A DNA stretch of 64,000 nt from JANRKB01 sp033763695 (lineage in GTDB: Bacteria; Planctomycetota; Phycisphaerae; Phycisphaerales; UBA1924), in contig JANRKB010000026.1 in NCBI GenBank assembly GCA_033763695.1, positions 1 through 64,000 on the forward strand. Reading direction: 5' to 3'. The notes beneath the pieces were generated by a model. That model ran no database searches and was not told where the DNA came from. It saw nothing but the letters and a program-made list of their open reading frames with translations. Shown here in pieces: positions 1-7,864 of this stretch (the stretch's first letter is position 1; each line of letters begins with the position of its first letter). The position numbers were made by a program, and so were the translations under genes.

Positions 1-236
1 GACGGCTCCAGCTTGGCGGCGACGCTCTGGAACGCGCGGCTCAGACGCTTGGCGAAGTTCATGTCCTCGCTGAGCTGCGACGTGCTGGACGCGGGGCTGG
101 CGGAGGACGCCGCGGCGGGCGGCTGGGCCGTATCGACGGCACGGGCGAGCCCGGGCGTCGCGAGCAGGGCGAGGCCCGAAAGAACAGCCGCCCCGAGGGT
201 GATCCGGGTCACATCCAGCCGCATGGTGTCGTTCAT
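1..236 (-). CDS. N-terminal fragment of a probable HtrA/DegP-type secreted serine protease (cut by window edge)
   Basis: Only the first 78 codons are inside the window. They give a signal peptide (short charged start, hydrophobic stretch, small residues around AxA at about residue 32), a Pro/Ala/Ser linker, and then a segment with SRAFQSVAAKLEPS. That segment resembles the start of the mature domain of HtrA/DegP-like proteases, where a helix leads into EPSVV. No catalytic residue is inside the window, so the assignment rests on this short segment alone. The ATG at 236 was chosen because GAGGAA lies about nine bases upstream; a second in-frame ATG follows at 224. If correct, the product acts in the periplasm on misfolded proteins. 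Any exported protein with a similar helix is an alternative. Confidence 0.5.
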   Translation of the reverse strand, partial: MNDTMRLDVTRITLGAAVLSGLALLATPGLARAVDTAQPPAAASSASPASSTSQLSEDMNFAKRLSRAFQSVAAKLEP

Positions 237-479
237 CGCACGAGTTCCTCAAAGCACCGTGAAGAGATCGAACGCCGCACCGAACCCCGGTGCAGCGGCC
301 ACGTCCTCGACACAACCCCAAGGGTACTACGCGGGAGGAGGCAACGGAGTTCGCGTGGTCAGAGGGCGAAGAACCGGGCCTGGAAACGAGGCGGAGACGC
401 GGTCATCGCGACGTGATGCGATCACGACGTGCGGTGAGGGCGTGTTCGCCGGGCGCTCGAGCGGCGAAGAGGTGCATGA

Positions 480-1556
480 TCAATCTTGCAGAGCCTCGAA
501 TGATTCTGGCACATTCTGGTGGTCGGGTGATTGCCGCGCCCTTCTTGAGACCAAGAGCGAGATGAAAGCGGGAACAATCACGAGTGCCGGCGGAGCGGGC
601 ACCGATGACGCGATCCGAAGGCCTGTTGGATAGAGGCTGTCGGGCGGAATTGAGAAAACGAACGTAATCGATTCGCTCGAGATGGTGCCGTCTACACCAG
701 CACCCATCGCATTGCGCCCCCTTGGCGCATCATTAGGCGCGTAGTCCTCAGTCCATTCTTCCGCTCCACCGCTCGTGTCGAGCAAGCCCCACGGCGACAC
801 CGACTGCGGATACGCCCCGAGCGGAATCGCCCACTCGCCCGCGCTCGGCAGCGTGAGTCCCGCGCTGGTTGTGCCCACGCCGGGCAAACCCGAGATGCCC
901 TGCGTGTCCGACTTGTTGGCCGCGGCCCACCAGCCGGGCACATTGTCGCCCTAGCGATCGGGGTCGTAGTACGCCGCCTTCAGCCACTCGTCGAACGTCG
1001 GAATCCAGTACTTCGCGCCCGGCAGATGCGTGGCCGCGTCGGTGTAGCCGTTGATGCGATCGCCGCCGAACGTGGTCGTGTCGTACGCGCCGGTGATGAG
1101 CGAGTTCAGATCGCTCGACTTGCCGTTGTGCAGCCAGTTGCAGTAGCGGGCCGCGTCGCGCCAACTGATGCCGCCGACCGGGCGCATTGCCGCGTTGGGA
1201 TCATTGCGGAGCTTGTACTTCACGCCTGGGCCGGTGTAGCGGGTATCGAGGCTCGCGCCCCAGTAGGTCGGGCCGAACTTCGTGAAGTTATACGAATCAG
1301 TCTGCGTCGAGAAGGTGTTGACAAACTCCAGCCACTGGCCGGTGGTGATCTCAAGTTTGGAGATCTTGTACTCGTAGCCGACGCTGCCGCGATTGTGGGC
1401 GCGATAGCCTGGCGAGCCTTTATACGCCTGATTGCCAACCGCGCCGATCGTGGCCCACTGGAAGCCGTCGTCAGCGCGGCAGAGCGGCGCCGTCGCGAGA
1501 TGGACACCGGCAACAACAACGAGGACCGACACCGAGCACACACGCACGCTTTGCAT
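480..1556 (-). pseudogene. Formylglycine-generating-enzyme-like (SUMF1) PEP-CTERM protein interrupted by an in-frame TAG
   Basis: The upper part (1556 to 951, 201 aa) has a signal peptide and an FGE-sulfatase fold: ISKLEITTGQWLEFVN, then RPVGGISWRDAARYCNWL, then WIPTFDEWLKAAYYDPDR. A TAG at 951-953 stops it. The same frame continues without interruption to 480 and supplies the rest of the domain (PGWWAAANKSDT, LLDTSGGAEEWTED, TGLRIAS). It ends in a PEP-CTERM-like sorting tail: VPAPPALVI, a hydrophobic helix and SRRAR, plus an atypical 16-residue extension. Both halves are needed for one domain, so this is a single gene with a nonsense codon. Relatives often read DPNRYG here, so TAC to TAG is the likely change. 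It could be a true pseudogene, a recent mutation or a base-call error. Family members without copper-site cysteines usually act as carbohydrate- or surface-associated proteins rather than true FGEs. Confidence 0.8.
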
Positions 1557-1649
1557 ACTTCAAGTGTGCGCACGATTTCTCGGCCTGCAAGCAGAGTCAG
1601 TGCGAAATCCGAACCGCACGCATGAATGCAGCCCGCTTATCTCGACGTG

Positions 1650-1685
1650 CCACGATCACGCCCTGCATTGAGGGCGTGATCGTGG
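1650..1685 (-). terminator. Perfect 15-bp hairpin without U-tract
   Basis: CCACGATCACGCCCT (1650-1664) and its exact reverse complement (1671-1685) enclose a six-base loop. The hairpin sits about 70 bases past the stop of the ABC exporter gene. No T-run follows on either strand, so it is not a textbook intrinsic terminator; transcript end protection or factor-assisted termination is equally possible. Confidence 0.5.
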
Positions 1686-1708
1686 GGTTCACAGCCGCAG
1701 GTCATCCG

Positions 1709-1742
1709 CACGATCATCCTCGCAAAGCCGCGGATGATCGTG
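1709..1742 (-). terminator. Second hairpin (11-bp stem) downstream of the ABC exporter gene
   Basis: CACGATCATCC (1709-1719) pairs with GGATGATCGTG (1732-1742) across a 12-base loop, 13 bases after the exporter stop codon. It shares the CACGATCA core with the neighbouring hairpin at 1650-1685, so the two may be diverged copies. No T-tract follows. Confidence 0.45.
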
Positions 1743-1754
1743 GCACCGCTTGGA

Positions 1755-3617
1755 TCACTCCGCCGCCACGAGTTGATGGCGGGCGAGCGTGCGATAGGTC
1801 TCGCAGCGCTCCAGCAACTGCGCGTGTGTGCCGACGTCTTCGATGCGGCCTGCGTTCATCACCACGATGCGATCTGCGCTGAGCACGGTGCTGAGACGGT
1901 GAGCGACGACAAGGCAGGTGCGGCCGCGCGTGAACTCGTCGATCGCCTCGGCGATCTTGGCCTCCGAGTCCGAGTCGATCATGCTGGTCGCTTCGTCGAG
2001 AATCAGGATCGACGGGTCGCGGAGGATGGCACGGGCGATCGCGATGCGCTGGCGCTGGCCGCCGGAGAGGCTCATGCCCTGTTCGGCGACGGTGGTGTCG
2101 TAGCCCTGGGGCAGCGCGCTGATGAACTCATCGGCGCGGGCACGCTTGGCGGCGGCGATGACCATGTCGCGGGTCACGCCTTCGCTGCCGTAGGCGATGT
2201 TGTTGTGGATCGTGTCCTTGAAGAGCACCGTCTCCTGCGTGACGACGCCGATCTGGCGGCGGACGCTGCGGACGTTGAACGTGCGGATGTCCTTGGAGTC
2301 GATGAGGATCGCGCCCGACTGCGGATCAAACAAACGCGGCACGAGCGCGAGCAGCGTGGTCTTGCCCGAGCCGTTGGGGCCGACGACCGCGATCTTCTCG
2401 CCGGCTCGCACGCGAAGTGACACGCCATTGAGCGCGGGGCGCTCCGCGCCCGGATAGGTGAGCACCACGCTCTCGAAGGCGATGGACTCGGCGTGCGGCG
2501 GCATCTTGGGCAGGTCGCGGCCGTGCCCGGGTTCTTCGGGTGCGTTGAGTGCTTCGGCGATGCGCTCGGCGGCGGCGGCCGAGGTCTGCACGTCGTTGAT
2601 GATGCCGGTAAGCGGCTTGAGTCCGGCGGCGGCGAGGCCCAGGCCCGCGAGCGTGAGGAAGAAACTCGACGCGTCGAGGTTGCGATCGAGAATCGCCTTC
2701 ACCGCGACCAGCGCGAGCGAGCCAATGACGAGGATCGAGACGACCTCGGTGAGCGGGCTGGAGAGGGCGCGGGCCATGCGCGCGGCGTTGAGCTCGCGCA
2801 TCATCGCCTTGTTGAGACGATGGAATCGGCCGCCCTCGTAGCGCTCGGTGGTGTGGACCTTGACGACGCGCAGGCCCTGGAGCGATTCCATCGTCGCGCG
2901 GGTGAGTTCGGACTGGCTCGCGAGCGCCTTGCGGCTGCGACGGCGCACTGTCTTGCTCAGCGTCTTGATCATGTAGCCCAGGATCGGCGCGACGAGCAGC
3001 GTGATCGACGTGAGTCGCCAGTTGACGATGAATGCGGCGATCAGCGCGCCGCTCGCCTTGGCGACTTCCGACACGCCCTTGGAGAGAATCGCGTTGAAGC
3101 CCGCCTGGAGTTGCAGCGTGTCGGCGACGAGGCGGCTGACAAGATCGCTGGGACCGATCGTGACGATGTCGCGCAGCGGCCGCTTGAGCGTGCGGCGATG
3201 TACTTCGCGGCGGATCTGCGTCACGGTGCGATTGACGATCGTCTGCGACAGATACATGTGCAGGAAGTTGCACGTCGCGCCGATCACCGTGAGCACGCCG
3301 AGGAAGCTGACCACGGCGACCACGGCCGTCATCTCGCCGTTGGGCAGCATGTCGATGATCGACTGCGGCACGCGGATGCCCATCGACCACGACGATGCAG
3401 CGAGCTTCTGATTGAGATCAACCGCAAGCTCGGGCAGGCCCTTGCGGACGCCTGCGCCCGGACCGGCGCTGGTGCCGATGATCGAGTCGAGCACGGGCTT
3501 GATGCCCAAGATGCCCGCGCCGACGCTGACGGAGGAAATGCACGCGAAGAACAGCGCGAGCGCCAGTTGCCCGGGGCGGCGTTTCATCCTGCCTGCAAAC
3601 TGCCAGAACTCGCGCAT
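1755..3617 (-). CDS. MsbA-like ABC exporter, fused membrane and ATPase domains
   Basis: This 620-aa protein has a six-helix type I exporter membrane domain (about residues 15-330) followed by a complete ABC ATPase. Visible motifs are Walker A GPNGSGKTT near residue 412, Q-loop VTQETVLF, signature LSGGQRQR near 515, Walker B ILILDEATS near 535 and H-loop VVAHRLST near 570. Proteins of this type work as homodimers in the inner membrane and flip lipids, lipid A or drugs outward. The lipid A gene lpxI elsewhere in the window makes an MsbA-type role plausible, but substrate cannot be read from sequence. The frame stays open upstream to 4316, but the conserved protein begins at MREFWQF, and an intrinsic terminator lies in the extension, so ATG 3617 was chosen. 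The ribosome site there is weak. Confidence 0.9.
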   Translation of the reverse strand: MREFWQFAGRMKRRPGQLALALFFACISSVSVGAGILGIKPVLDSIIGTSAGPGAGVRKGLPELAVDLNQKLAASSWSMGIRVPQSIIDMLPNGEMTAVVAVVSFLGVLTVIGATCNFLHMYLSQTIVNRTVTQIRREVHRRTLKRPLRDIVTIGPSDLVSRLVADTLQLQAGFNAILSKGVSEVAKASGALIAAFIVNWRLTSITLLVAPILGYMIKTLSKTVRRRSRKALASQSELTRATMESLQGLRVVKVHTTERYEGGRFHRLNKAMMRELNAARMARALSSPLTEVVSILVIGSLALVAVKAILDRNLDASSFFLTLAGLGLAAAGLKPLTGIINDVQTSAAAAERIAEALNAPEEPGHGRDLPKMPPHAESIAFESVVLTYPGAERPALNGVSLRVRAGEKIAVVGPNGSGKTTLLALVPRLFDPQSGAILIDSKDIRTFNVRSVRRQIGVVTQETVLFKDTIHNNIAYGSEGVTRDMVIAAAKRARADEFISALPQGYDTTVAEQGMSLSGGQRQRIAIARAILRDPSILILDEATSMIDSDSEAKIAEAIDEFTRGRTCLVVAHRLSTVLSADRIVVMNAGRIEDVGTHAQLLERCETYRTLARHQLVAAE

Positions 3618-4191
3618 CTCGAGAAGTATTGGTGGCGCGAGGGGTGAACGCCAGCAGAAACCGTGCGGTCCGCGCGAGTGGGTCAAAAAAACAACGTCGC
3701 GCCAAAAACAATCTCGCGCCAAAAAACCGGGCCCTCGGTGGTGGCCGAGGGCCGGCAATGGCGACGGGCGTTGGCCTGGTGGGTGAAGCCCGGCGCCTGA
3801 TGGTGGCGTGAACGCGAACGAAGAACGCGCAGACTGCGGCGGAGACGCAACCGCATCGGAAGAAAGCGCCAGGCCGCTGGTGGTCGGCCCGGCGTTGCTC
3901 GTGGGTGTCTGAGGCGTTGATCCCCCGCCGCACAGCCGGGTTCCTTCGCGTCGCGTCCTTGCGACGGCTCGGGAGTGGATCAAGACGTCTCGGTGCGTCG
4001 AGTCCTTTCTCGGTCGACACCCGCGTACACACTTTTCGGGCGCGAGCCGGAGGCGAGTCGTGCTCGCCGAGGGACATCGCGCCCATGAACCATTGCAATC
4101 AATCGTCGCTTGAACCATTCGTCCGTCGTGCGTGGCCGCACGGCGTGCGCTGCGAGCGTGGCGTCTGCCGCCTTGGGTCAGTACCGCCGCG
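3618..4191. other. Gene-free stretch between the ABC exporter and mraZ
   Basis: No credible coding frame is seen: the open frames have biased, repetitive composition and no recognisable domain. On the minus strand it would be the mraZ 3' region, closed by the intrinsic terminator at 3721-3753. I looked for RNase P, tmRNA, 6S and SRP RNA signatures and saw none. About 430 bases lie between the mraZ stop and the terminator, long enough for an unrecognised small RNA. Confidence 0.4.
3721..3753 (-). terminator. Intrinsic terminator between mraZ and the ABC exporter gene
   Basis: Read on the minus strand, GGCCCTCGG and CCGAGGGCC form a nine-bp stem with a six-base loop (stem arms 3745-3753 and 3730-3738). 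It is followed by CGG and six T residues (3726-3721). This is the expected form of a Rho-independent terminator and separates mraZ transcription from the exporter gene. Confidence 0.8.
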
Positions 4192-4653
4192 TCATTCCTT
4201 CGTGTTCCGCTTGGACTCGATGCGTTCGACCAGTCGCGGCAAGGTCGTGAATCGCTCGGGGAGCGAGGCCTTCCACGTCGCCCGATCGCGCACCTCGAGG
4301 CGATTGCGCGCACCAATTACCACGACTTCCGTACCCAGACCCACAAGTTCGAGATGTTCGCGCGGCAGGATCACACGACCGGCCGAGTCCATCTCCAGCC
4401 GCGCGACCAGGCCGTAGAAATCCGCATCCAGGTTGGCTTCGTCCGCTCCGGGCGTGAGCGAGTGCGGCGCTTGCTCGGAGAGTTGGGTGAAGCGCCCTTC
4501 CGTGTAGAGCCGGAGCATCCGACCCTCGGACCACGGCACACAGAACCACGCGGCCCCATCGCGCTCGGGCACCCACTGACTGCGATACTTCGCGGGGATC
4601 GCGAGGCGACCCTTCGCGTCGATCGTCAGTTCGGCAAAGCCCGTGAAGAGCAC
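4192..4653 (-). CDS. mraZ: MraZ, AbrB-like DNA-binding regulator of the division/cell-wall cluster
   Basis: The 153-aa product matches MraZ in length (usually about 140-155 aa) and carries its two AbrB/SpoVT-type half domains. The first is near residues 5-50 (FTGFAELTIDAKGRLAIPAKYR) and the second near 85-130 (LEMDSAGRVILPREHLELVGLG). MraZ forms ring-shaped oligomers and binds GTGG-type direct repeats upstream of its own gene. Normally mraZ heads the dcw operon before rsmH; here neither rsmH nor any division gene follows, and murC, murB and ddl lie about 30 kb away. The start is GTG at 4653, behind a G-rich stretch (CCGGGGGCGG) rather than a clean Shine-Dalgarno. Candidate GTGG repeats upstream are listed separately. 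Confidence 0.9.
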   Translation of the reverse strand: MLFTGFAELTIDAKGRLAIPAKYRSQWVPERDGAAWFCVPWSEGRMLRLYTEGRFTQLSEQAPHSLTPGADEANLDADFYGLVARLEMDSAGRVILPREHLELVGLGTEVVVIGARNRLEVRDRATWKASLPERFTTLPRLVERIESKRNTKE

Positions 4654-5225
4654 GACCGCCCCCGGAGAACGATGTCGTCAACGTGCCGCGTCCCGCCACC
4701 GAAGTCAGGGCCGCCTGGGCGATTGACTGGACGATTGAGGCATGCGGCTCGGGAGTTGTGCCGTCCTGGCACCGATCCCCACGCCGCTGGATGTGGCGTC
4801 CTGCCGTCATCCCGCCCCCACCGCACAAGAGAAGCCCACGAACCACCAACCCCCACATCCGGGTGCGAAACCCGGACGCCGACGAGCAGCCATGCCGTCG
4901 GACTGAAAGACTGCTCTGGGGCGTCCTTGCCCCACTTGGCCCATCCTTTGGGCCGAGCGATGGGATTGTCCTCCACATCGCCCCACTTTGCAACACCCAG
5001 AGCGTCAGTTTCGACACATTTCGCGCAAGAGATGACGCGCACGCGCAGCGCGGTGTGGAAATGTTGAAAACTCGCGAGTTGTCCACACGAGCAGACACCG
5101 TTCGTGGAAACGTGAAAGGTGTGTGTTTGGATTCGGCTTCTCACACAACTGCATTGCTTCCGCGGAAGCGTGTGGAGTGTGGGTGATGAACGACCGAGAA
5201 AGACGTTTGGAGAACGAGAGCAACC
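4654..5225. other. Divergent intergenic region between mraZ and a flavin-reductase-like gene
   Basis: No supported gene. It should hold the divergent promoters for the two flanking genes. Visible structure: two back-to-back short hairpins near 4917-4953 (GGGGC/GCCCC and GGCCCA/TGGGCC), GTGG-type repeats at 4817-4856, and a relatively A+T-rich stretch at 5050-5170 with several TGTGGA-like words, including TTGTCCACA at 5079-5087. Confidence 0.5.
4817..4856 (-). promoter_or_regulatory. Candidate MraZ-type GTGG repeat box
   Basis: On the minus strand GTGGG (4856-4852), GTGGT (4846-4842), GTGGG (4839-4835) and GTGGG (4821-4817) lie 165-200 bases upstream of the mraZ start. MraZ is known to bind about three such repeats spaced ten bases apart near its own promoter. 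Here only the first pair has ten-base spacing and the distance is greater than usual, so this is a weak prediction. Confidence 0.3.
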
Positions 5226-5732
5226 GTGGAGGGTGCGTCGTTGCCAGAGGATCGTTCCCATATCGCGCCGTTGACCGCCGCCATGCGCGACGCGGTTGTC
5301 TGCGCACTTGGTCAGGTCCCGGCCGCATCGTTCCTGATGACGTCATGCTTTGAAGGCAAACGCGCCGGCGTGGTCGTGCGCTTTGTGCAGACCTGCGGGC
5401 TTGAGCCGCTGCTGGTGAGCGTCGCGCTGCGGCGTGGTCACTGGATTGAACCGATCATCCGCGACAGTCGCTGCTTCGGTCTGCATCTGATTGATGCGGA
5501 GGATCGCCTGCTGCTTCGCAAGTTTGATGCGGACGCGAAGCGCGAGGCGGCGGATCCGTTTGATTGTCTGCCGCTGGAGACGCTGGTGAGTTCCTCGCCG
5601 GCGCCGACACGGGCCCGCGTGTCGATCGACTGCGAAGTGGTGCGGCACTTTGATCTGGAAGCGGACCACTCGCTGTATGTCGGACACATTCTCGCGGCCA
5701 AGTCGCGGGTTGTGACGCCGCCGGGGAAGTGA
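5226..5732 (+). CDS. Flavin reductase-like FMN-binding protein
   Basis: This 168-aa protein resembles the flavin reductase-like split-barrel domain. A segment AASFLMTSCFEGKRAGVVVRFVQ corresponds to the FMN-binding strand pair, PLLVSVALRRGHWIEPIIRDSRCFGLHLI to the central sheet, and a C-terminal DHSLYVGHILAAK to the conserved H-x-GxV motif. Such proteins reduce or bind flavin, or act as FMN-binding oxidoreductases in the cytoplasm. Substrate is unknown, and no partner monooxygenase is adjacent. The start is GTG 5226, preceded by GGAG about 12 bases upstream. It appears monocistronic, is divergent from mraZ and is followed by a perfect hairpin. Confidence 0.75.
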   Translation: MEGASLPEDRSHIAPLTAAMRDAVVCALGQVPAASFLMTSCFEGKRAGVVVRFVQTCGLEPLLVSVALRRGHWIEPIIRDSRCFGLHLIDAEDRLLLRKFDADAKREAADPFDCLPLETLVSSSPAPTRARVSIDCEVVRHFDLEADHSLYVGHILAAKSRVVTPPGK

Positions 5733-6204
5733 TGCGAAGTTCGTCTTCGACGCGCCCCCAGGCGCGAATCGCCGGTGGTTTCGTTCCGCGCCATCGAAGT
5801 TCGTTCTGAGACACTCGCTGCTCCCAGCATCGTCTGCCCAAAGACATCGAAGTCGCAGAGCCGACTTCGATGGCACGGCAGCGCGTTACGCGGACGTTCA
5901 CACGCGGCAGCAACCGATCGGACGGCGTTGCAGGCGGCACAGTCGCGCCAGTTGCGGGTCGAGACGACGCCAAACGTGAAGCGACGGGCAGTTCTAAACG
6001 AAACTTGGAGTGCCGACGGGTGCGGGGCATGTGCCTCCGACCCCGACGCTGATCGGTCTGTTGCCCGTCGTCGCGCGGGCGAGGGCGGGCACGATCGGGC
6101 GGCATCGCGGTGGAGCGGTGTCGGGCGCGTTGCGTGGGTTGGGCGGAATGGCATGACGCCGTCGCCCCCGTTTGGTCCGGTCCTTTCCGGAAGGAGTGTT
6201 TCGC
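5733..6204. other. Intergenic region before the pseudopilin operon
   Basis: No coding sequence is supported. Repeated words CGAAGTTCGT occur near 5741 and 5797, and CCATCGAAGT near 5792 recurs inverted near 5864. The only strong structure is the hairpin at 5845-5872. The last 30 bases hold the ribosome site AAGGAG of the first pseudopilin gene. Confidence 0.4.
5845..5872 (+). terminator. Perfect 11-bp hairpin after the flavin-reductase-like gene
   Basis: CATCGAAGTCG (5845-5855) pairs exactly with CGACTTCGATG (5862-5872) across loop CAGAGC. Like the 1650-1685 hairpin it has a long perfect stem, a six-base loop and no following T-run, about 113 bases past the upstream stop codon. Confidence 0.45.
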
Positions 6205-6648
6205 ATGAACGTTCGTCGCACGGCCAAGAAGGCCTTCACGCTGGTCGAAATCCTCATCGTCGTCGTGATCCTCGGCATTCTCGCCGCGATCGTGGTGCCC
6301 CAGTTCACCAACGCCACGCAGGATGCCCAGGGCGGCAACCTGAAGGCGCAGCTCGACACGCTCAACAACCAGGTTGAGCTCTTCCGCGCTCGCACCAACG
6401 CCTACCCCGACTTCGCCACCGATGGCTGGACCAAGATGATCTCGGGCGGCTACATCAAGACCTCGCCCAAGAACCCCGTCAACGGCAGCTCGACCTTCGG
6501 GTCGTCCGCCACGGACGGTTGGTACTGGCACGCGGCCACCAACACCCTCTGCGCCACCAACTTCAACAACGACAAGAACGACACGACCAACGACGCGGAC
6601 GGCGTCTACGGCTCGATCACCGTCGGCCGCCAGAAGGACCCGAGCTAA
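6205..6648 (+). CDS. GspG-like major pseudopilin (first gene of pseudopilin operon)
   Basis: The 147-aa product starts with a short basic leader (MNVRRTAKKA) and then FTLVEILIVVVILGILAAIVVPQF, the class III signal and N-terminal helix of type IV pilins and type II secretion pseudopilins. Glu5 of the mature protein is present; the residue before the cleavage site is Ala, not the usual Gly. The C-terminal part (about 90 residues, Gly/Asn/Thr-rich with a DGWYWHAATNT segment) is GspG-like. It would assemble into a short periplasmic pseudopilus. ATG 6205 follows AAGGAG at 6191-6196 with ideal spacing. A terminator hairpin separates it from the next pseudopilin, which could make this the most expressed gene of the group. 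Confidence 0.88.
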   Translation: MNVRRTAKKAFTLVEILIVVVILGILAAIVVPQFTNATQDAQGGNLKAQLDTLNNQVELFRARTNAYPDFATDGWTKMISGGYIKTSPKNPVNGSSTFGSSATDGWYWHAATNTLCATNFNNDKNDTTNDADGVYGSITVGRQKDPS

Positions 6649-6708
6649 CACAGCTTGATTTCACCGCCCGGTCCCTTTGCGGGGGCCGGACGGCTTTCGC
6701 GTGAGAGC

Positions 6709-6737
6709 GGCCCGGTTCACCGCCGGGCCTTGTTTTT
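6709..6737 (+). terminator. Intrinsic terminator inside the pseudopilin operon
   Basis: GGCCCGG (6709-6715) and CCGGGCC (6723-6729) form a seven-bp stem followed by TTGTTTTT. The T-tract runs straight into the GGAG ribosome site of the next gene (ATG 6751), so the same structure could both terminate transcription and mask that ribosome site. Confidence 0.75.
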
Positions 6738-6750
6738 GGAGTGGCTATCC

Positions 6751-7179
6751 ATGCGTTCTGTTCGCCAATCCGGCTTCACGCTCGTCGAAATCCTGATCGT
6801 TGTGGTCATCCTCGGCGTGCTATCCGCGATCGTGGTGCCGCAGTTCGCACGCGCGACCGGTGATGCACAGATGGTGGGCACGGTGGATCAGCTCGTGAAG
6901 CTGCGGCGTGCACTCGCGGTCTACTACGTGCGTGAGAACAGCCGCTTCCCGACGGTCGAAGCCGGCAACGGCACCTGGGGTTCGCTTCTCGGCGGCCACT
7001 ACATGCGCAACCCGCCGTCGAACGTGTGGGTGGGCGGCGACAACGCCCGCGTGATCACGATCGGCACGGGGCCTGACAGCGGTTATCACACCGACTACGG
7101 CTGGATCTACAACCCCGCGACCGGCGACGTGTGGGCCGCCGGGTACGACGCCAACGACAATCCCTTCCCCAAGCCGTAA
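6751..7179 (+). CDS. Second pseudopilin (GspG-like)
   Basis: A 142-aa pseudopilin with leader MRSVRQSG, canonical Gly before the cleavage site, then FTLVEILIVVVILGVLSAIVVPQF. The helix is nearly identical to that of the preceding gene, which suggests duplication, but the C-terminal domain differs (GTWGSLLGGHYMRNPPSN, DYGWIYNPATGDVWAAG). ATG 6751 has GGAG about ten bases upstream, directly after the T-tract of a terminator hairpin. It probably adds a second pseudopilus subunit in the inner membrane and periplasm. Its specific role (minor or alternative major subunit) cannot be told from sequence. Confidence 0.85.
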   Translation: MRSVRQSGFTLVEILIVVVILGVLSAIVVPQFARATGDAQMVGTVDQLVKLRRALAVYYVRENSRFPTVEAGNGTWGSLLGGHYMRNPPSNVWVGGDNARVITIGTGPDSGYHTDYGWIYNPATGDVWAAGYDANDNPFPKP

Positions 7180-7327
7180 GCCTGAGCCGATCGGTCCGAA
7201 AACGCGATCCGCGGCTCAATCGTGGGATCGAACGGACCGATGCTGACCGAGACGTCGTCATCGCGAGGCGAGGGCGGCGCACAGGGTGGGACGCACGCAG
7301 ACACACCAAGCTTGGGGCCACACGCAC

Positions 7328-7813
7328 ATGAACGCCAACACGAACAACGATTCGCCCGCGACCCGCCACCCGACGCAGCGCACACTGCAGATGTCATACA
7401 CCAATGGCGCGCTGACGGCGATCGCGCTGCTGCTGGGTGTGGTGGCGTTCCAAAACGCGGGGCTGAGCGGCGTCAGCACGGCGCATGCACAGGAACCCGC
7501 CCCACTGGCGCTGGGCGGCGACGACAGCGACACCAGCGGCCGCATCAGTGCGGCGGAGCAGCGCAAGCAGATCATCGCAGAACTGCGCGCGCTGCAGAGC
7601 AAGGTCGAGCGCGTCGAGCAGATCATGAACAAGGGCATGAATGTCAAGGTGGTTGACATGCCCGAGATGAAGCTGCCGCAGGAACTTCGCAAGGCGTTGC
7701 AGGCGCAGGCGAACGGTGCCGCGGCACCGGAAACCGGCGTGCGCGTGTCGCCCAACTCGGGCGTGACGCCGGCGTCGGGTGCGGCAGCCAACCCCAACGT
7801 CGGCCCGCGATAA
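7328..7813 (+). CDS. Single-pass membrane protein with coiled-coil, pseudopilin operon
   Basis: A 161-aa protein of no recognised family. A cytoplasmic N-terminus of about 35 residues precedes one hydrophobic segment (ALTAIALLLGVVAFQNAGL) ending near an AHAQ sequence that could be a signal cleavage site. A predicted coiled-coil follows (RKQIIAELRALQSKVERVEQIM), then a Pro/Gly/Ala-rich tail. It lies between two pseudopilin genes and is co-oriented, so a role in the secretion or pilus machine is inferred. ATG 7328 was taken; ATG 7391, closer to the membrane segment, is an alternative. Neither has a good Shine-Dalgarno. Confidence 0.65.
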   Translation: MNANTNNDSPATRHPTQRTLQMSYTNGALTAIALLLGVVAFQNAGLSGVSTAHAQEPAPLALGGDDSDTSGRISAAEQRKQIIAELRALQSKVERVEQIMNKGMNVKVVDMPEMKLPQELRKALQAQANGAAAPETGVRVSPNSGVTPASGAAANPNVGPR

Positions 7814-7864
7814 CAGCGATTGACGGCAACGGATCACGTGGCACGGGATCAGCAAGGAACAGTC

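Noticed and set aside
951..953. TAG as a pyrrolysine codon
   Set aside because: No pyl genes are seen, pyrrolysine use is not known in this group, and the position fits a Tyr codon.
480..1556. Catalytically active formylglycine-generating enzyme
   Set aside because: No Cys pair of the FGE active site is visible and no sulfatase gene is adjacent; the domain alone does not imply activity.
3760..4190. RNase P RNA, 6S RNA, SRP RNA or tmRNA
   Set aside because: No conserved core sequences of these RNAs could be found on either strand.
3618..4316. N-terminal extension of the ABC exporter in the open frame
   Set aside because: It contains an intrinsic terminator, overlaps mraZ, and the conserved exporter begins at 3617.
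5050..5170. Possible chromosomal origin with DnaA-box-like words (TTGTCCACA, TGTGGAAA)
   Set aside because: Only one near-match to the DnaA box, no ordered cluster, and no dnaA, dnaN or parAB nearby.
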